The notes beneath the pieces were generated by a model. It was not told the origin of the DNA. It worked only from the letters and a program-made list of their open reading frames with translations, and searched no databases. A stretch of DNA of 64,000 nucleotides, from contig NZ_AAXY01000006.1 of the NCBI RefSeq assembly GCF_000169375.1, positions 171,979 through 235,978 of the forward strand, read 5' to 3'. Below are positions 7,683 to 15,434 of the stretch, piece by piece (within the stretch, counting starts at the first letter, position 1; each line of letters opens with the position of its first letter). Source of the DNA: Marinobacter sp. ELB17 (GTDB taxonomy: Bacteria > Pseudomonadota > Gammaproteobacteria > Pseudomonadales > Oleiphilaceae). Both the position numbers and the translations under genes were made by a program.

Positions 7683-9254
7683 TTACTCAACCTGGCCTGG
7701 ACCAGCTTTCAGAATCGACTCCGGCACGTTGTACCGGCGAATATTTGCGTTAAACAAATCTGCCAGTGTTCGTGCAGCTGCGTCATAATCCGACGGATTC
7801 TGCCAGGCCTTACGCGGGTTAAGATAATGCTCGTCGACACCCGGTACTTTTTTGGGGATAGCCAGATTCAGGATAGACAAGCGTTCAGTTTCAGCATCTG
7901 AAAGCTGGCCTGACTGACAAGCCGAGACAATGGCGCGAGTGACTGGAATCGGGAACCTTTGGCCGCCCCCATCCGCGGTGCCTGAACCACCAGTCCATCC
8001 GGTGTTCACCAGATACACTCTTGAGCCGAACTCAGAGAGCCGTTTCATCAGAAGCTCGGCATACACCTGGGGAGGTAATGGCATAAAGGGAGCGCCAAAA
8101 CAAGCTGAAAAGGTTGGCGCAATACCCTTTTGTCCGCCAACTTCCGTGGAGCCGACCCTGGCAGTATAGCCACTCAAAAAATGATAGGCGGCCGCCTCCA
8201 GAGTCAGTATCGACACCGGAGGCAAAACGCCAAAGAAGTCGCATGTCAGGAAGATGACGGTAGCCGGTTCCCCAGCCTGATTCTCTTCAACCCGCTTGTC
8301 CACGTGCTCCAACGGATAGCTGCAACGCCCGTTCTCCGTGAGTTCGGCATCAGCATAATCCGGACGCCTGGACACAGGATCAACCTGCACATTTTCAATA
8401 ATAGCACCGAACCGAATGGCATCCCAGATGATCGGCTCGTTCTTCCTCGAAAGATCGATTGTCTTTGCGTAGCAGCCACCCTCGATATTGAACACCGAAT
8501 GCTTCGCCCAACCATGTTCATCGTCACCGATCAGAAAACGGTCAGGATCCGCCGAGAGCGTGGTTTTGCCCGTACCCGACAGCCCGAAGAAAAGGCAGGT
8601 CTCCCCGTCTTCTCCGACGTTTGCGGAACAGTGCATAGGCAGTACGTTATTTTGTGGCAGAAGGAAGTTTTGCACAGAGAACATCGCCTTCTTGATTTCG
8701 CCGGCGTAGCACAGGCCAGCAATCAAAACGCGCCGGCTCGAAAAATCAATAATCAGTGCAGATTCAGAATGAGTACCATCTCTCACCGGATCGCAGGTGA
8801 ATCGCGTGCAGCTCATTAATGTCCACCGCTTCATGTCACCTGTCTCGAACGGACTGGTTCGTACAAACATGTTGTAGGCGAACAGGCTTTGCCACGCAGT
8901 ATCAGTATAGACCGACACGGGAATCGCAAATCTCGGATCGGCCCCCACCGAGAGATGCGACAAAAAATGCTCTTCCGTCGCCAGGGTATCCTGGACCCGC
9001 ATCCAGAGTTCTTCAAACTTCTGTTGGGAAAAGGGCTGATTTACCTTCCCCCAGTCCACCGTCTGTCGGGTCAGCTCGTCCTCAACGATGAAGCGATCAG
9101 CCGGTGATCGGCCGGTCCGCTTTCCTGTGGTTATCGAGAGTGCGCCATTATTGGCGAAAAAACCTTCCTTCCGGAACAGCGTGTGTTCAATCAGCTCCGC
9201 TGGCTCCAGATCCATCAACTGAGTAGAAAGCAGGTTCATCCAGTCAGTCCTCAT
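7683..9254 (-). CDS. pckA: Phosphoenolpyruvate carboxykinase (ATP)
   Basis: It converts oxaloacetate and ATP to phosphoenolpyruvate, CO2 and ADP, the first step of gluconeogenesis, in the cytosol. The P-loop [10 protein letters not shown] (about 224-233) is the PEPCK-specific kinase-1a motif. [13 protein letters not shown] sequence (LIGDDEHGW) supplies the metal-binding kinase-2 region, and TGRSPADRF near residue 50 contacts oxaloacetate. Length (523 aa) is normal. Two starts are possible: ATG 9254, without a ribosome-binding site, or ATG 9239, preceded by GAGGA. Tandem 11-bp repeats at 9267-9299 lie over the promoter region, so regulation by the nearby ribbon-helix-helix protein is suspected. 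sulP follows on the same strand. Confidence 0.95.
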   Translation of the reverse strand: MRTDWMNLLSTQLMDLEPAELIEHTLFRKEGFFANNGALSITTGKRTGRSPADRFIVEDELTRQTVDWGKVNQPFSQQKFEELWMRVQDTLATEEHFLSHLSVGADPRFAIPVSVYTDTAWQSLFAYNMFVRTSPFETGDMKRWTLMSCTRFTCDPVRDGTHSESALIIDFSSRRVLIAGLCYAGEIKKAMFSVQNFLLPQNNVLPMHCSANVGEDGETCLFFGLSGTGKTTLSADPDRFLIGDDEHGWAKHSVFNIEGGCYAKTIDLSRKNEPIIWDAIRFGAIIENVQVDPVSRRPDYADAELTENGRCSYPLEHVDKRVEENQAGEPATVIFLTCDFFGVLPPVSILTLEAAAYHFLSGYTARVGSTEVGGQKGIAPTFSACFGAPFMPLPPQVYAELLMKRLSEFGSRVYLVNTGWTGGSGTADGGGQRFPIPVTRAIVSACQSGQLSDAETERLSILNLAIPKKVPGVDEHYLNPRKAWQNPSDYDAAARTLADLFNANIRRYNVPESILKAGPGQVE

Positions 9255-9266
9255 TTAATAATGTGG

Positions 9267-9299
9267 TTATAATATTGTTATAATATCATTATAATGTAA
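9267..9299. promoter_or_regulatory. Three tandem 11-bp operator-like repeats, pckA side
   Basis: TTATAATATTG, TTATAATATCA and TTATAATGTAA follow each other without a gap. They sit in the 55-base space between the divergent pckA and the unknown gene at 9310. An 11-bp period puts each unit on the same face of the helix, as for cooperative ribbon-helix-helix repressors. The same units recur at 12406-12438 and, more weakly, at 10752-10773. Confidence 0.65.
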
Positions 9300-9309
9300 T
9301 GGTAATCCA

Positions 9310-9627
9310 ATGCGCATTCAGCGGGATTCGGTAACAGCAACGTCTAGCACCCAGCGTCTGCCTCGTTCGCCTCCCAGGCTCAAGGATCTAAAAGTGAAGA
9401 AAAGCGAAATAGTAGAATCGCAACGGAAGGGCGAGATTGCCGAAGTGCACATCGTTCAGGCCCCGTCCGCTAAACGAAAAGAATGGATTTTGCTCTTTAA
9501 GGAACGCCAGGGGTATAGCCATTTTCTGGTGACAGATGATGAGAAGGTCTGCAGTTACTCATCCGTTGATGCTGCGATTGAGGCGCTCCGGACTCTGGGA
9601 TTCAAGCGGGCAGAGATTATGTTTTAG
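9310..9627 (+). CDS. Small hypothetical protein in the pckA/maeB block
   Basis: A 105-residue soluble protein of unknown function. The N-terminal 28 residues are Ser/Arg/Pro-rich and may not be translated: an in-frame GTG at 9394 has an AAGGA site and would give a tidy 77-residue protein. The core has alternating beta and helix character (KEWILLFKERQGYSHFLVTD, then VDAAIEALRTLGFKRAEIMF). Its promoter shares the 33-base repeat array with pckA, so it is probably co-regulated with it and might serve as an accessory to the regulator at 10528. That is a guess from position. Confidence 0.6.
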   Translation: MRIQRDSVTATSSTQRLPRSPPRLKDLKVKKSEIVESQRKGEIAEVHIVQAPSAKRKEWILLFKERQGYSHFLVTDDEKVCSYSSVDAAIEALRTLGFKRAEIMF

Positions 9628-9689
9628 CCAGGACTACGGCTATCGCCAGACACCCACTTCAACGAACGCGCAAAAAAGGAAACAGTTAA

Positions 9690-10499
9690 ATGCCGGATAC
9701 GCTTTGGGATGGTTTCTGTTTGGGAAACAAGATTGCCGAGTTCCATGACGGGAGCGACTGTGTTGAGGTATTTGATAACAGCTATGAGCGCTATTTCACC
9801 TTCGGCTCCGTGTATGAGCAGAGCTGTCAAAGAAAAGACGACCCCGGCTTTCTCATGCATGAGCACACCCGAGCCATGCTGCTGCCTCTGATATTTGATT
9901 TGCCCCGTCGCGCGACCGTTCTGGGGCTGGGAGGGGGTAGCCTGGTGAACTGCCTTTTCCATCGCTTTCCGGACATGGAGCTAACGGCCGTTGAACTCCG
10001 TCAATCCGTTATCGACGTTGCACACGACTTCTTCCAGGTGCCTACAGATCCAAGGCTATCAATTTTCTGTGAGGATGCGGGACATTACCTCGCGCGCAGT
10101 GAGAAACGCTCAACCGACCTGCTTTTTTGCGATATATACAATGCCTACGGTATGGACCCACAACAGTGCAGAGCAGACTTCCTGAGCCGCTGTCATGATG
10201 TTCTGGATGAAGGAGGCTGGGCCGTTTTCAACTTTTTCAACTACCAGAGTGAAACCGGGAATGCTCTGCGTTTGCTTGATAAAAAATTCGAGGCTGTATT
10301 CACATGCCACATGTTCACCGGCAATCTGATTGTGCTTGCCTCGAAGGTACGTCCGGGGCAAGCTCGTGCAGAGTTCAAATCACGCGCACTCTCCCTTGAG
10401 AAGCACCTGGGATTTCCCATACTGAACCATTTTCTGCGATTAACGCTATTTCGCGGCGGTAATCACAATGGAAGCGGAGAAAACAGCCCTTTTTATTAA
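9690..10499 (+). CDS. Spermidine-synthase-like protein
   Basis: The 269-residue product has the Rossmann fold of the polyamine aminopropyltransferase/methyltransferase superfamily. VLGLGGGSLVNCLFHRFP is the nucleotide-binding GxGxG motif I, followed by LTAVELRQSVIDVA with the acidic residue that binds the ribose, and DLLFCDIYNAYG corresponds to the catalytic-Asp region of spermidine synthase. The usual N-terminal strands are short, and the membrane domain of some homologues is absent. AAGGAAA precedes ATG 9690. No polyamine gene is nearby, so the acceptor is uncertain; it may be a class I methyltransferase-fold protein of other function. Confidence 0.7.
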   Translation: MPDTLWDGFCLGNKIAEFHDGSDCVEVFDNSYERYFTFGSVYEQSCQRKDDPGFLMHEHTRAMLLPLIFDLPRRATVLGLGGGSLVNCLFHRFPDMELTAVELRQSVIDVAHDFFQVPTDPRLSIFCEDAGHYLARSEKRSTDLLFCDIYNAYGMDPQQCRADFLSRCHDVLDEGGWAVFNFFNYQSETGNALRLLDKKFEAVFTCHMFTGNLIVLASKVRPGQARAEFKSRALSLEKHLGFPILNHFLRLTLFRGGNHNGSGENSPFY

Positions 10500-10527
10500 A
10501 ATCGGCACCCTGTTTATCGTTGTTAGA

Positions 10528-10722
10528 CTATCTATTTGTAGCGTTTGATGAAAGGGGCTTGGGCTTGGTGGCATATTCAGTGCCATTCCGCTCCAGATAG
10601 TCACGAATCAACTGTCGGACTACCTGCGAAGTCGTAATGTCCTGGGAGGCGCATAAGTCTTCGAGGGCCTTCTTTTTAATCGGGTCGATGAGAATCGTTA
10701 ACCGGGCCGTTTTCGTTTCCAT
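10528..10722 (-). CDS. Ribbon-helix-helix (CopG/Arc-type) regulator
   Basis: A 64-residue DNA-binding protein. The N-terminal strand KTARLTILIDPIKKKALEDL, a turn, and the helix TTSQVVRQLIRDYLERNG match the ribbon-helix-helix fold in order and spacing; the tail is basic and disordered. Such dimers bind tandem half-sites spaced by one helical turn. Repeats of 11 bp occur upstream of this gene (10752-10773), before pckA (9267-9299) and between the malic enzyme and isocitrate dehydrogenase genes (12406-12438), so it is the obvious candidate for regulating that block and itself. It lacks a toxin partner: the neighbouring genes are metabolic. Confidence 0.8.
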   Translation of the reverse strand: METKTARLTILIDPIKKKALEDLCASQDITTSQVVRQLIRDYLERNGTEYATKPKPLSSNATNR

Positions 10723-10751
10723 AAGAAATTACCTGAGCACGTAGCATAATA

Positions 10752-10773
10752 TGTTAACTTCATTATAATCCAA
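10752..10773. promoter_or_regulatory. Two 11-bp operator-like repeats at the RHH gene
   Basis: TGTTAACTTCA and TTATAATCCAA are adjacent 11-base units about 30 to 50 bases upstream of the ribbon-helix-helix gene start. The second shares TTATAAT with the arrays at 9267 and 12406; the first is weaker. This would suit autoregulation. Confidence 0.5.
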
Positions 10774-10841
10774 CACGTTACTGTCTTTCCAGATTTCCGC
10801 TCGCCTCCTTAAGATAGTGGCGACTGTTTAAGCGCTTGATT

Positions 10842-10982
10842 CTAACTTGCATAGCGAACAACCAGGGCAACCACTCCAATCAGCGTGAGTACAAACAATA
10901 CCACCACCAACACTCCGACGACGTAGGGTGCACACACCTTTTTGCTGACCGTCGCGTTCCAAATTTTTCTGACTTTGCACAC
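10842..10982 (-). CDS. Possible small membrane protein, 46 aa
   Basis: From GTG 10982 the frame encodes a short basic N-terminus followed by one long hydrophobic helix (YVVGVLVVVLFVLTLIGVV) and a short RYAS tail. It has the look of a single-pass small membrane protein. It lies 155 bases downstream of the malic enzyme gene on the same strand. No good ribosome-binding site is seen, and a longer overlapping frame starting at 11019 would need a frameshift to join it. Function unknown; possibly a small accessory or a chance frame. Confidence 0.35.
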   Translation of the reverse strand: MCKVRKIWNATVSKKVCAPYVVGVLVVVLFVLTLIGVVALVVRYAS

Positions 10983-11137
10983 CCAGAGTAGCCGTCAGAA
11001 CACTTTTCACGACCTGCAAGAAAGAGGATCATCTTCGATGAATGCTTGTCTGTTCGGCGTCAACTATCCTATCCGACCGGTCATCCTAATTGTCGCCGAA
11101 CACTTGTCCTCAATATATTGTGGCACGTTGGGGCTCC

Positions 11138-12385
11138 CTATAACGGATAGTGTGAAGGATAGGGCAAACGTGCAACACCCGATTCGATGGCCGCTTTGGC
11201 AACTGCGTCTGACACTTCCGTCAGTAACCGATAGTCCATGGCTTTAGGAATAATGTAGTGGGGCCCAAAAGACAGTTCTCTCAGTTGATGGGCGGCTAGG
11301 ACATCTTGCGGTATTTCCTTTTTCGCCAGATCTCGAATTGCATAAACAGCTGCAACCTTCATGGCTTCGTTAATTCGTTTAGCGCGTACATCCAGCGCGC
11401 CCCTAAAAATGAACGGAAAACCAAGTACGTTGTTAACCTGATTAGGGTAATCTGAGCGACCTGTAGCCATAATCAGGTCGTCCCGAACCGACATTGCCAG
11501 TTCGGGTGAAATCTCAGGGTCAGGGTTCGAACACGCAAAAACTATCGGCCGGGGTGCCATTTGTTTAAGCTGTTCAGCATTGAGCAAATCCGGCCCGGAT
11601 AATCCAACAAAAACGTCTGCGCTATCAATGGCATCGTCCAGTGTCTTTGCTCCGCCATCATTAATAAATTTTTCCTTAAAGCTATTCAAACCTTCCCTGC
11701 CGGAGCGGATCACACCTCTGCGATCAACCATATACAGATTTTCTCGTTTCGCACCGAGACTTAACAGCATTCGCATGCAGGCAACGGCCGCCGCACCCGC
11801 TCCCAAGCAGACAATTCTTGCGGTGTTCAGCGTCTTACCCTGGATTTCCAATGCATTCAGCATACCTGCCGCCGTCACAATGGCGGTGCCATGCTGATCG
11901 TCATGGAATACTGGAATATCGCAGCGATCAATCAAAACTCGCTCAATTTCGAAACACTCAGGTGCCTTTATGTCTTCGAGGTTAATGCCGCCAAAGGTAT
12001 CTGAGATGGAAATGACGGTATCGATAAACGCCTGGGCGGTATCTGCCTTGACCTCGATATCAACGGAGTCAATGCCTGCGAAACGCTTAAATAGCAAGGC
12101 CTTGCCTTCCATTACTGGTTTGCTGGCCAGCGGCCCCAGATTTCCGAGCCCGAGAATCGCGGTGCCATTGGTAATCACCGCGACCAGATTGCCTTTCCCG
12201 GTATACAGGTAAGCATTATCCGGATCGCGGGCGATTTCGCGCACTGGCTCCGCGACACCCGGACTGTAGGCAAGTGAGAGGTCGCCCACCGTACTTGCAG
12301 GCTTGGTCAGGCCAGTGGAAATCTTCCCGGGGACGGGCTTCGAGTGATAGTCCAGCGCGGCCTGCTTAAAGTTTTTAGTCATCAT
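11138..12385 (-). CDS. maeB: Malic enzyme (short MaeB type)
   Basis: It oxidatively decarboxylates malate to pyruvate with NAD(P) in the cytosol. The sequence opens YHSKPVPGKI and has the family blocks YLYTGKGNLVAVITNG, EDIKAPECFEIE, FHDDQHGTAIV (metal and substrate binding) and the nucleotide-binding stretch IVCLGAGAAAVA. At 415 residues it is only the catalytic half; the C-terminal phosphotransacetylase-like domain of the roughly 760-residue MaeB proteins is absent, as in the short forms of other gammaproteobacteria. AGGTG lies just before the two tandem ATGs, so the second may be used. The upstream 11-bp repeats suggest shared control with pckA and the isocitrate dehydrogenase gene. Confidence 0.93.
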   Translation of the reverse strand: MMTKNFKQAALDYHSKPVPGKISTGLTKPASTVGDLSLAYSPGVAEPVREIARDPDNAYLYTGKGNLVAVITNGTAILGLGNLGPLASKPVMEGKALLFKRFAGIDSVDIEVKADTAQAFIDTVISISDTFGGINLEDIKAPECFEIERVLIDRCDIPVFHDDQHGTAIVTAAGMLNALEIQGKTLNTARIVCLGAGAAAVACMRMLLSLGAKRENLYMVDRRGVIRSGREGLNSFKEKFINDGGAKTLDDAIDSADVFVGLSGPDLLNAEQLKQMAPRPIVFACSNPDPEISPELAMSVRDDLIMATGRSDYPNQVNNVLGFPFIFRGALDVRAKRINEAMKVAAVYAIRDLAKKEIPQDVLAAHQLRELSFGPHYIIPKAMDYRLLTEVSDAVAKAAIESGVARLPYPSHYPL

Positions 12386-12405
12386 GGCACCTTATGGTAA
12401 TTAGG

Positions 12406-12438
12406 TTATACCTTAATTATAATATCATTATCATGTAA
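12406..12438. promoter_or_regulatory. Three tandem 11-bp operator-like repeats between maeB and the IDH operon
   Basis: TTATACCTTAA, TTATAATATCA and TTATCATGTAA follow without gaps. The middle unit is identical to the middle unit at 9267-9299 and the third differs from its counterpart by one base, so the two arrays have the same order and phase. It lies about 20 bases from the maeB start and about 100 bases before the rightward small ORF and isocitrate dehydrogenase gene. Confidence 0.65.
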
Positions 12439-12534
12439 GCTAGTCCATGTGCTGGGCATCTTTGAGGTGAGCCTTAATAACCGCTCGCCTCTGATCTACT
12501 CGATGCCCGTACCTGTGATGACAGGAGGTGACCG

Positions 12535-12744
12535 ATGAATAAACTTTCCAACGCGCCATTCCCGGCGTCTCCAGAAATGCGGGCTACCCGGATCACGGGT
12601 AATCAGTCAAGTTTGCCTAAACATGAGATTTTAAGAGGCGACCTTAGCCGTCTGTTTGGTATCAACTTGGTGAAGGAAACGACCTGTTCTGGAAGGCAAT
12701 TTCTGGATGATCTGAGCACTGGTTTTAGTGGAAGAGTTGGCTGA
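12535..12744 (+). CDS. Small ORF upstream of IDH, 69 aa
   Basis: ATG 12535 follows an almost perfect ribosome-binding site (AGGAGGTGA), which argues that it is translated. The peptide is hydrophilic with no recognisable motif. It ends inside the start of the next frame (12728), and the two might once have been one gene split by a frameshift near 12725. It is probably the first gene of the isocitrate dehydrogenase transcript. Function unknown. Confidence 0.5.
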   Translation: MNKLSNAPFPASPEMRATRITGNQSSLPKHEILRGDLSRLFGINLVKETTCSGRQFLDDLSTGFSGRVG

Positions 12745-13009
12745 AACCATCAGTGAACATGAGTTTCGCCATCATAGCTTGCCTGTACAGGAGCGTTACC
12801 AATTGATGGTGGAAGAGCATCCGGACTTGCTTGAGCGCGCTCCGCATTCCGGACAGTCAACTCGCATCCTAGTTGGGGGGTTGTCCCCGCAACGTTCTCA
12901 AGGCTTAAATGGACTCACCGCATCGACACCAATTATCAATGAACGTCTCACACGTTCATTGACCGTGCGTTTGAGCCAACCGAAAACTGGAGGAAGCAAT
13001 GGTCAATAA
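12728..13009 (+). CDS. Small ORF overlapping the IDH start, 93 aa
   Basis: The GTG at 12728 has no clear ribosome-binding site but overlaps the preceding ORF by 17 bases, and its stop overlaps the isocitrate dehydrogenase start by 11 bases. Its first 45 residues look protein-like (acidic, with EELAETISEHEFRHH and ERYQLMVEEHPDLLER); the rest is Ser/Gly/Thr-rich. It could be the frameshifted second half of the 12535 gene. I do not recognise it. Confidence 0.35.
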   Translation: MEELAETISEHEFRHHSLPVQERYQLMVEEHPDLLERAPHSGQSTRILVGGLSPQRSQGLNGLTASTPIINERLTRSLTVRLSQPKTGGSNGQ

Positions 13010-14747
13010 AATTCAGGTGGAATCACCGCTGGTCATTCTGCACGGCGATGAGATGGCTCAGGTGGCTTTTGAAGAAATCCTGAAAAAGTTTGTCACAACC
13101 CGTCTGGCTATTGAGCTGATAGAAATCGATTTATCGGCCGAACATCGGTTTCTGACGAACGGCCAAGTTATTTTCGAAGCCATCGAGGCACTCAAAAAAT
13201 ACGGTGTTGGCGTCAAGAACGCCGGCATGACCGTGAACAGAGAGCAATTGGATGCGATGCTTGAAAAGCACCCAGAGCTCAGTCAGTCCAGGCTTGATCC
13301 GCTCGCGACCAAGTCACCTAATGGCGCAATACGCAAAGGGATCGGGGGCAACATCACCCGGGAGGATATTCAATTCCAGAATCTCAGGGTGCGGAAACCC
13401 GACTGGATTGATCGTGATATTGATGTCGACACCATGGACAACGGGGGCATTAAGGACAGTTACAATGAATTGTCCTCATCAACGGGCGTGGTCAAACTGC
13501 TCTTCGTCGGAAAAAGCGGGAACCCGGTCGAGCTGCACCGGCGTGATGTGAAAAAAGGCGACCCCTGGCTACTGGCTACTAATGACATCGCCGATGTTAA
13601 AGCCTGGGCTCACCGGTTTTTCCAACGCGCAATTGACGAAAAACGAGATGCTTACCTCGGCCTCAAAGATACCGTGATTGCTGGCTACGATGGCGTAATG
13701 CGCGCCGCTATAGAAGCTATTTACAAACAGGAATACAAAAAGCAATTTGAAGCGGTGGGTATCAACTACTACTACGAACTGGTCGATGCGCAGGCCGCCC
13801 GTATTGTTGCCAACCCGCCAGAGCGCGCACTGTGGGGCGTGCCGGACAACACCACCGGCCGAAAACTGTATAAGCTTGTCAAGCAGCTAAAACGCTACGG
13901 CATACCCGTCCGAAACGCTCATGTTTCGATCTCGCGCATGAGTGCCGGCGGTGGTGATCAATACGGCAGTTTCAACATGCCTGCTCAGGAAGACGGCATC
14001 CTCAAGGTTGTCGTCGATGGAGTAGAAAAGCATGCTCGTCGTGTCAGTCAGGGCGACCCAATCCTGCTCATGTCCAATGACCATGAGGCAATCAAGGACT
14101 GGGTCAGCCAGGTTTTTAGGGATGCCTCAAGCAAGCACAAAGAAGTATATTTTGGTCTCAAACGAGAATACATGGAATACGACGAGGTATTTAGCACCGT
14201 CATCAACGATGTGCGCCGCGAACTGGCCGCGGATCACACTTCGCCGCCCGCTTTCATGATCATGCGACCTTCGAGCCAGCTGATAAAAATGATAACTGAT
14301 CCTCCCCGGAGTGCGCTTTACCCTGCCCAGAACCTGGACGGAGATATATTTTCTGATATTTCTGCTGCTCTCGGCGGCAGCCTTGCCACCGCAAGCTCCA
14401 TCATCGAAAGCAAGAGCAGCACGATGCTCTTTGAGGCACCGCATGGAACAGCCCACGATTTATACCTCAAATACCTGGAAAGCAATGGAAAAGACGCGCA
14501 TTTCAACCCCTCAGCGCTGATCTACGCCCTCGCGAATGCCCTGGAAACCTTGGGCCGCCGGGAGCGCAATGAAGCCTTGCTTGATTATTCCGCCCGACTC
14601 AAAGCAGCATTAAAAGATACCGTAGGGGATGGCATTGTTACGGCTGACTTGAAGGATAAGACGACAACTCCTGAGAGCGAAACACTGGTTGATATGATGG
14701 GGTTTCTTGATTCCATTGAGAAACGGCTGGGCAGCTTTACGATGTGA
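12999..14747 (+). CDS. Isocitrate dehydrogenase-like enzyme with internal duplication
   Basis: The 582-residue protein belongs to the isocitrate dehydrogenase family of the eukaryotic-like homodimeric type: SPLVILHGDEMAQVAFEEI at the N-terminus, KSPNGAIRKGIGGNITRE (about 105-122, the substrate-Ser region), LDGDIFSDISAALGGSL (447-461, metal Asp) and FEAPHGTAHD (478-487, cofactor loop). It is about 160 residues longer than usual. The extra length is a second copy of the middle: residues about 53-283 resemble about 285-446 (see findings). GGAGGA precedes ATG 12999. Cofactor preference and activity cannot be read. Control by the 12406-12438 repeats is likely. Confidence 0.8.
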   Translation: MVNKIQVESPLVILHGDEMAQVAFEEILKKFVTTRLAIELIEIDLSAEHRFLTNGQVIFEAIEALKKYGVGVKNAGMTVNREQLDAMLEKHPELSQSRLDPLATKSPNGAIRKGIGGNITREDIQFQNLRVRKPDWIDRDIDVDTMDNGGIKDSYNELSSSTGVVKLLFVGKSGNPVELHRRDVKKGDPWLLATNDIADVKAWAHRFFQRAIDEKRDAYLGLKDTVIAGYDGVMRAAIEAIYKQEYKKQFEAVGINYYYELVDAQAARIVANPPERALWGVPDNTTGRKLYKLVKQLKRYGIPVRNAHVSISRMSAGGGDQYGSFNMPAQEDGILKVVVDGVEKHARRVSQGDPILLMSNDHEAIKDWVSQVFRDASSKHKEVYFGLKREYMEYDEVFSTVINDVRRELAADHTSPPAFMIMRPSSQLIKMITDPPRSALYPAQNLDGDIFSDISAALGGSLATASSIIESKSSTMLFEAPHGTAHDLYLKYLESNGKDAHFNPSALIYALANALETLGRRERNEALLDYSARLKAALKDTVGDGIVTADLKDKTTTPESETLVDMMGFLDSIEKRLGSFTM

Positions 14748-14930
14748 CCAAAATTGGATTGAGGCTTTTGCCCAAGGTGAGGTTTGTCCACCTGATACTG
14801 AAGAGGTGGCTCTTTAGTGGCAACCGATTTAGACCACGTTGAACCTGTTCGGCGTCTTATGTTACAAGAGTGTTAAAAATTGTAATTTCGACGCACATCA
14901 GTAAACTATTGATATGGCTTCCTCAGAACC
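14748..14930. other. Spacer after the IDH gene
   Basis: No gene and no T-run terminator are seen. The stretch leads directly into the right 153-bp repeat. Confidence 0.4.
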
Positions 14931-15083
14931 GGAGAGCGTCACATGAAGAGATTACGTTTTCAGCCAGCAAAATCCTGATCCTGTAGCAATCTGCAAAAGG
15001 GTGTTTCTATTTCAGTGACAGGAGGGTCGGGTGACCTTGGAAATGGGGAATTAATCTACAAATTTTTTCGAGATATTTTCGTA
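14931..15083. repeat. Right copy of the 153-bp direct repeat
   Basis: This copy matches 1221-1373 at the same orientation with four mismatches by eye. Here the sequence continues without an IS21 junction, so this is the less damaged copy. The distance between equivalent bases is 13,710 bp, and the segment between holds pckA, maeB and the isocitrate dehydrogenase gene. Confidence 0.85.
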
Positions 15084-15434
15084 TTCAATCGTTTCGTGAA
15101 AAAGGTATTCAGATTGCTTCGTGAGATCAGGATAGCGCTAGGCCGGGCGCAGGATGTTATGCCAAAAAACTCGAAGTCCGACACCACACCAACTGCGTAG
15201 GCGGTTCGACCTCCGAATCGGATATCGTTGGCGGCTTTCGCCATCATCGGTCGGGAATAGACTTCAAGAATCTTGTCGCAGCGGGTGCGACTGACGGTGC
15301 TTTTGGCGATAGTGGAGGATATCGGCAAAAGCAAGTGCGCCGGTATTGCGGATTATCGTTTGACCTGTGATCTCCATTATTTCGTTTATCCCACTGCATT
15401 ACTGATTATATTGTGCTGTAAAACCGTCTTTTTT
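15084..15434. other. Unidentified remnant between the repeat and the helicase gene
   Basis: A minus-strand frame from 15334 to 15056 crosses into the repeat and includes DKILEVYSRPMMAKAANDI and FGGRTAYAVG. This looks like real protein sequence rather than noise, but it has no start signal and I cannot name it. It may be the C-terminal end of the unidentified element whose end is the 153-bp repeat. The rest is AT-rich, with no gene. Confidence 0.4.
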
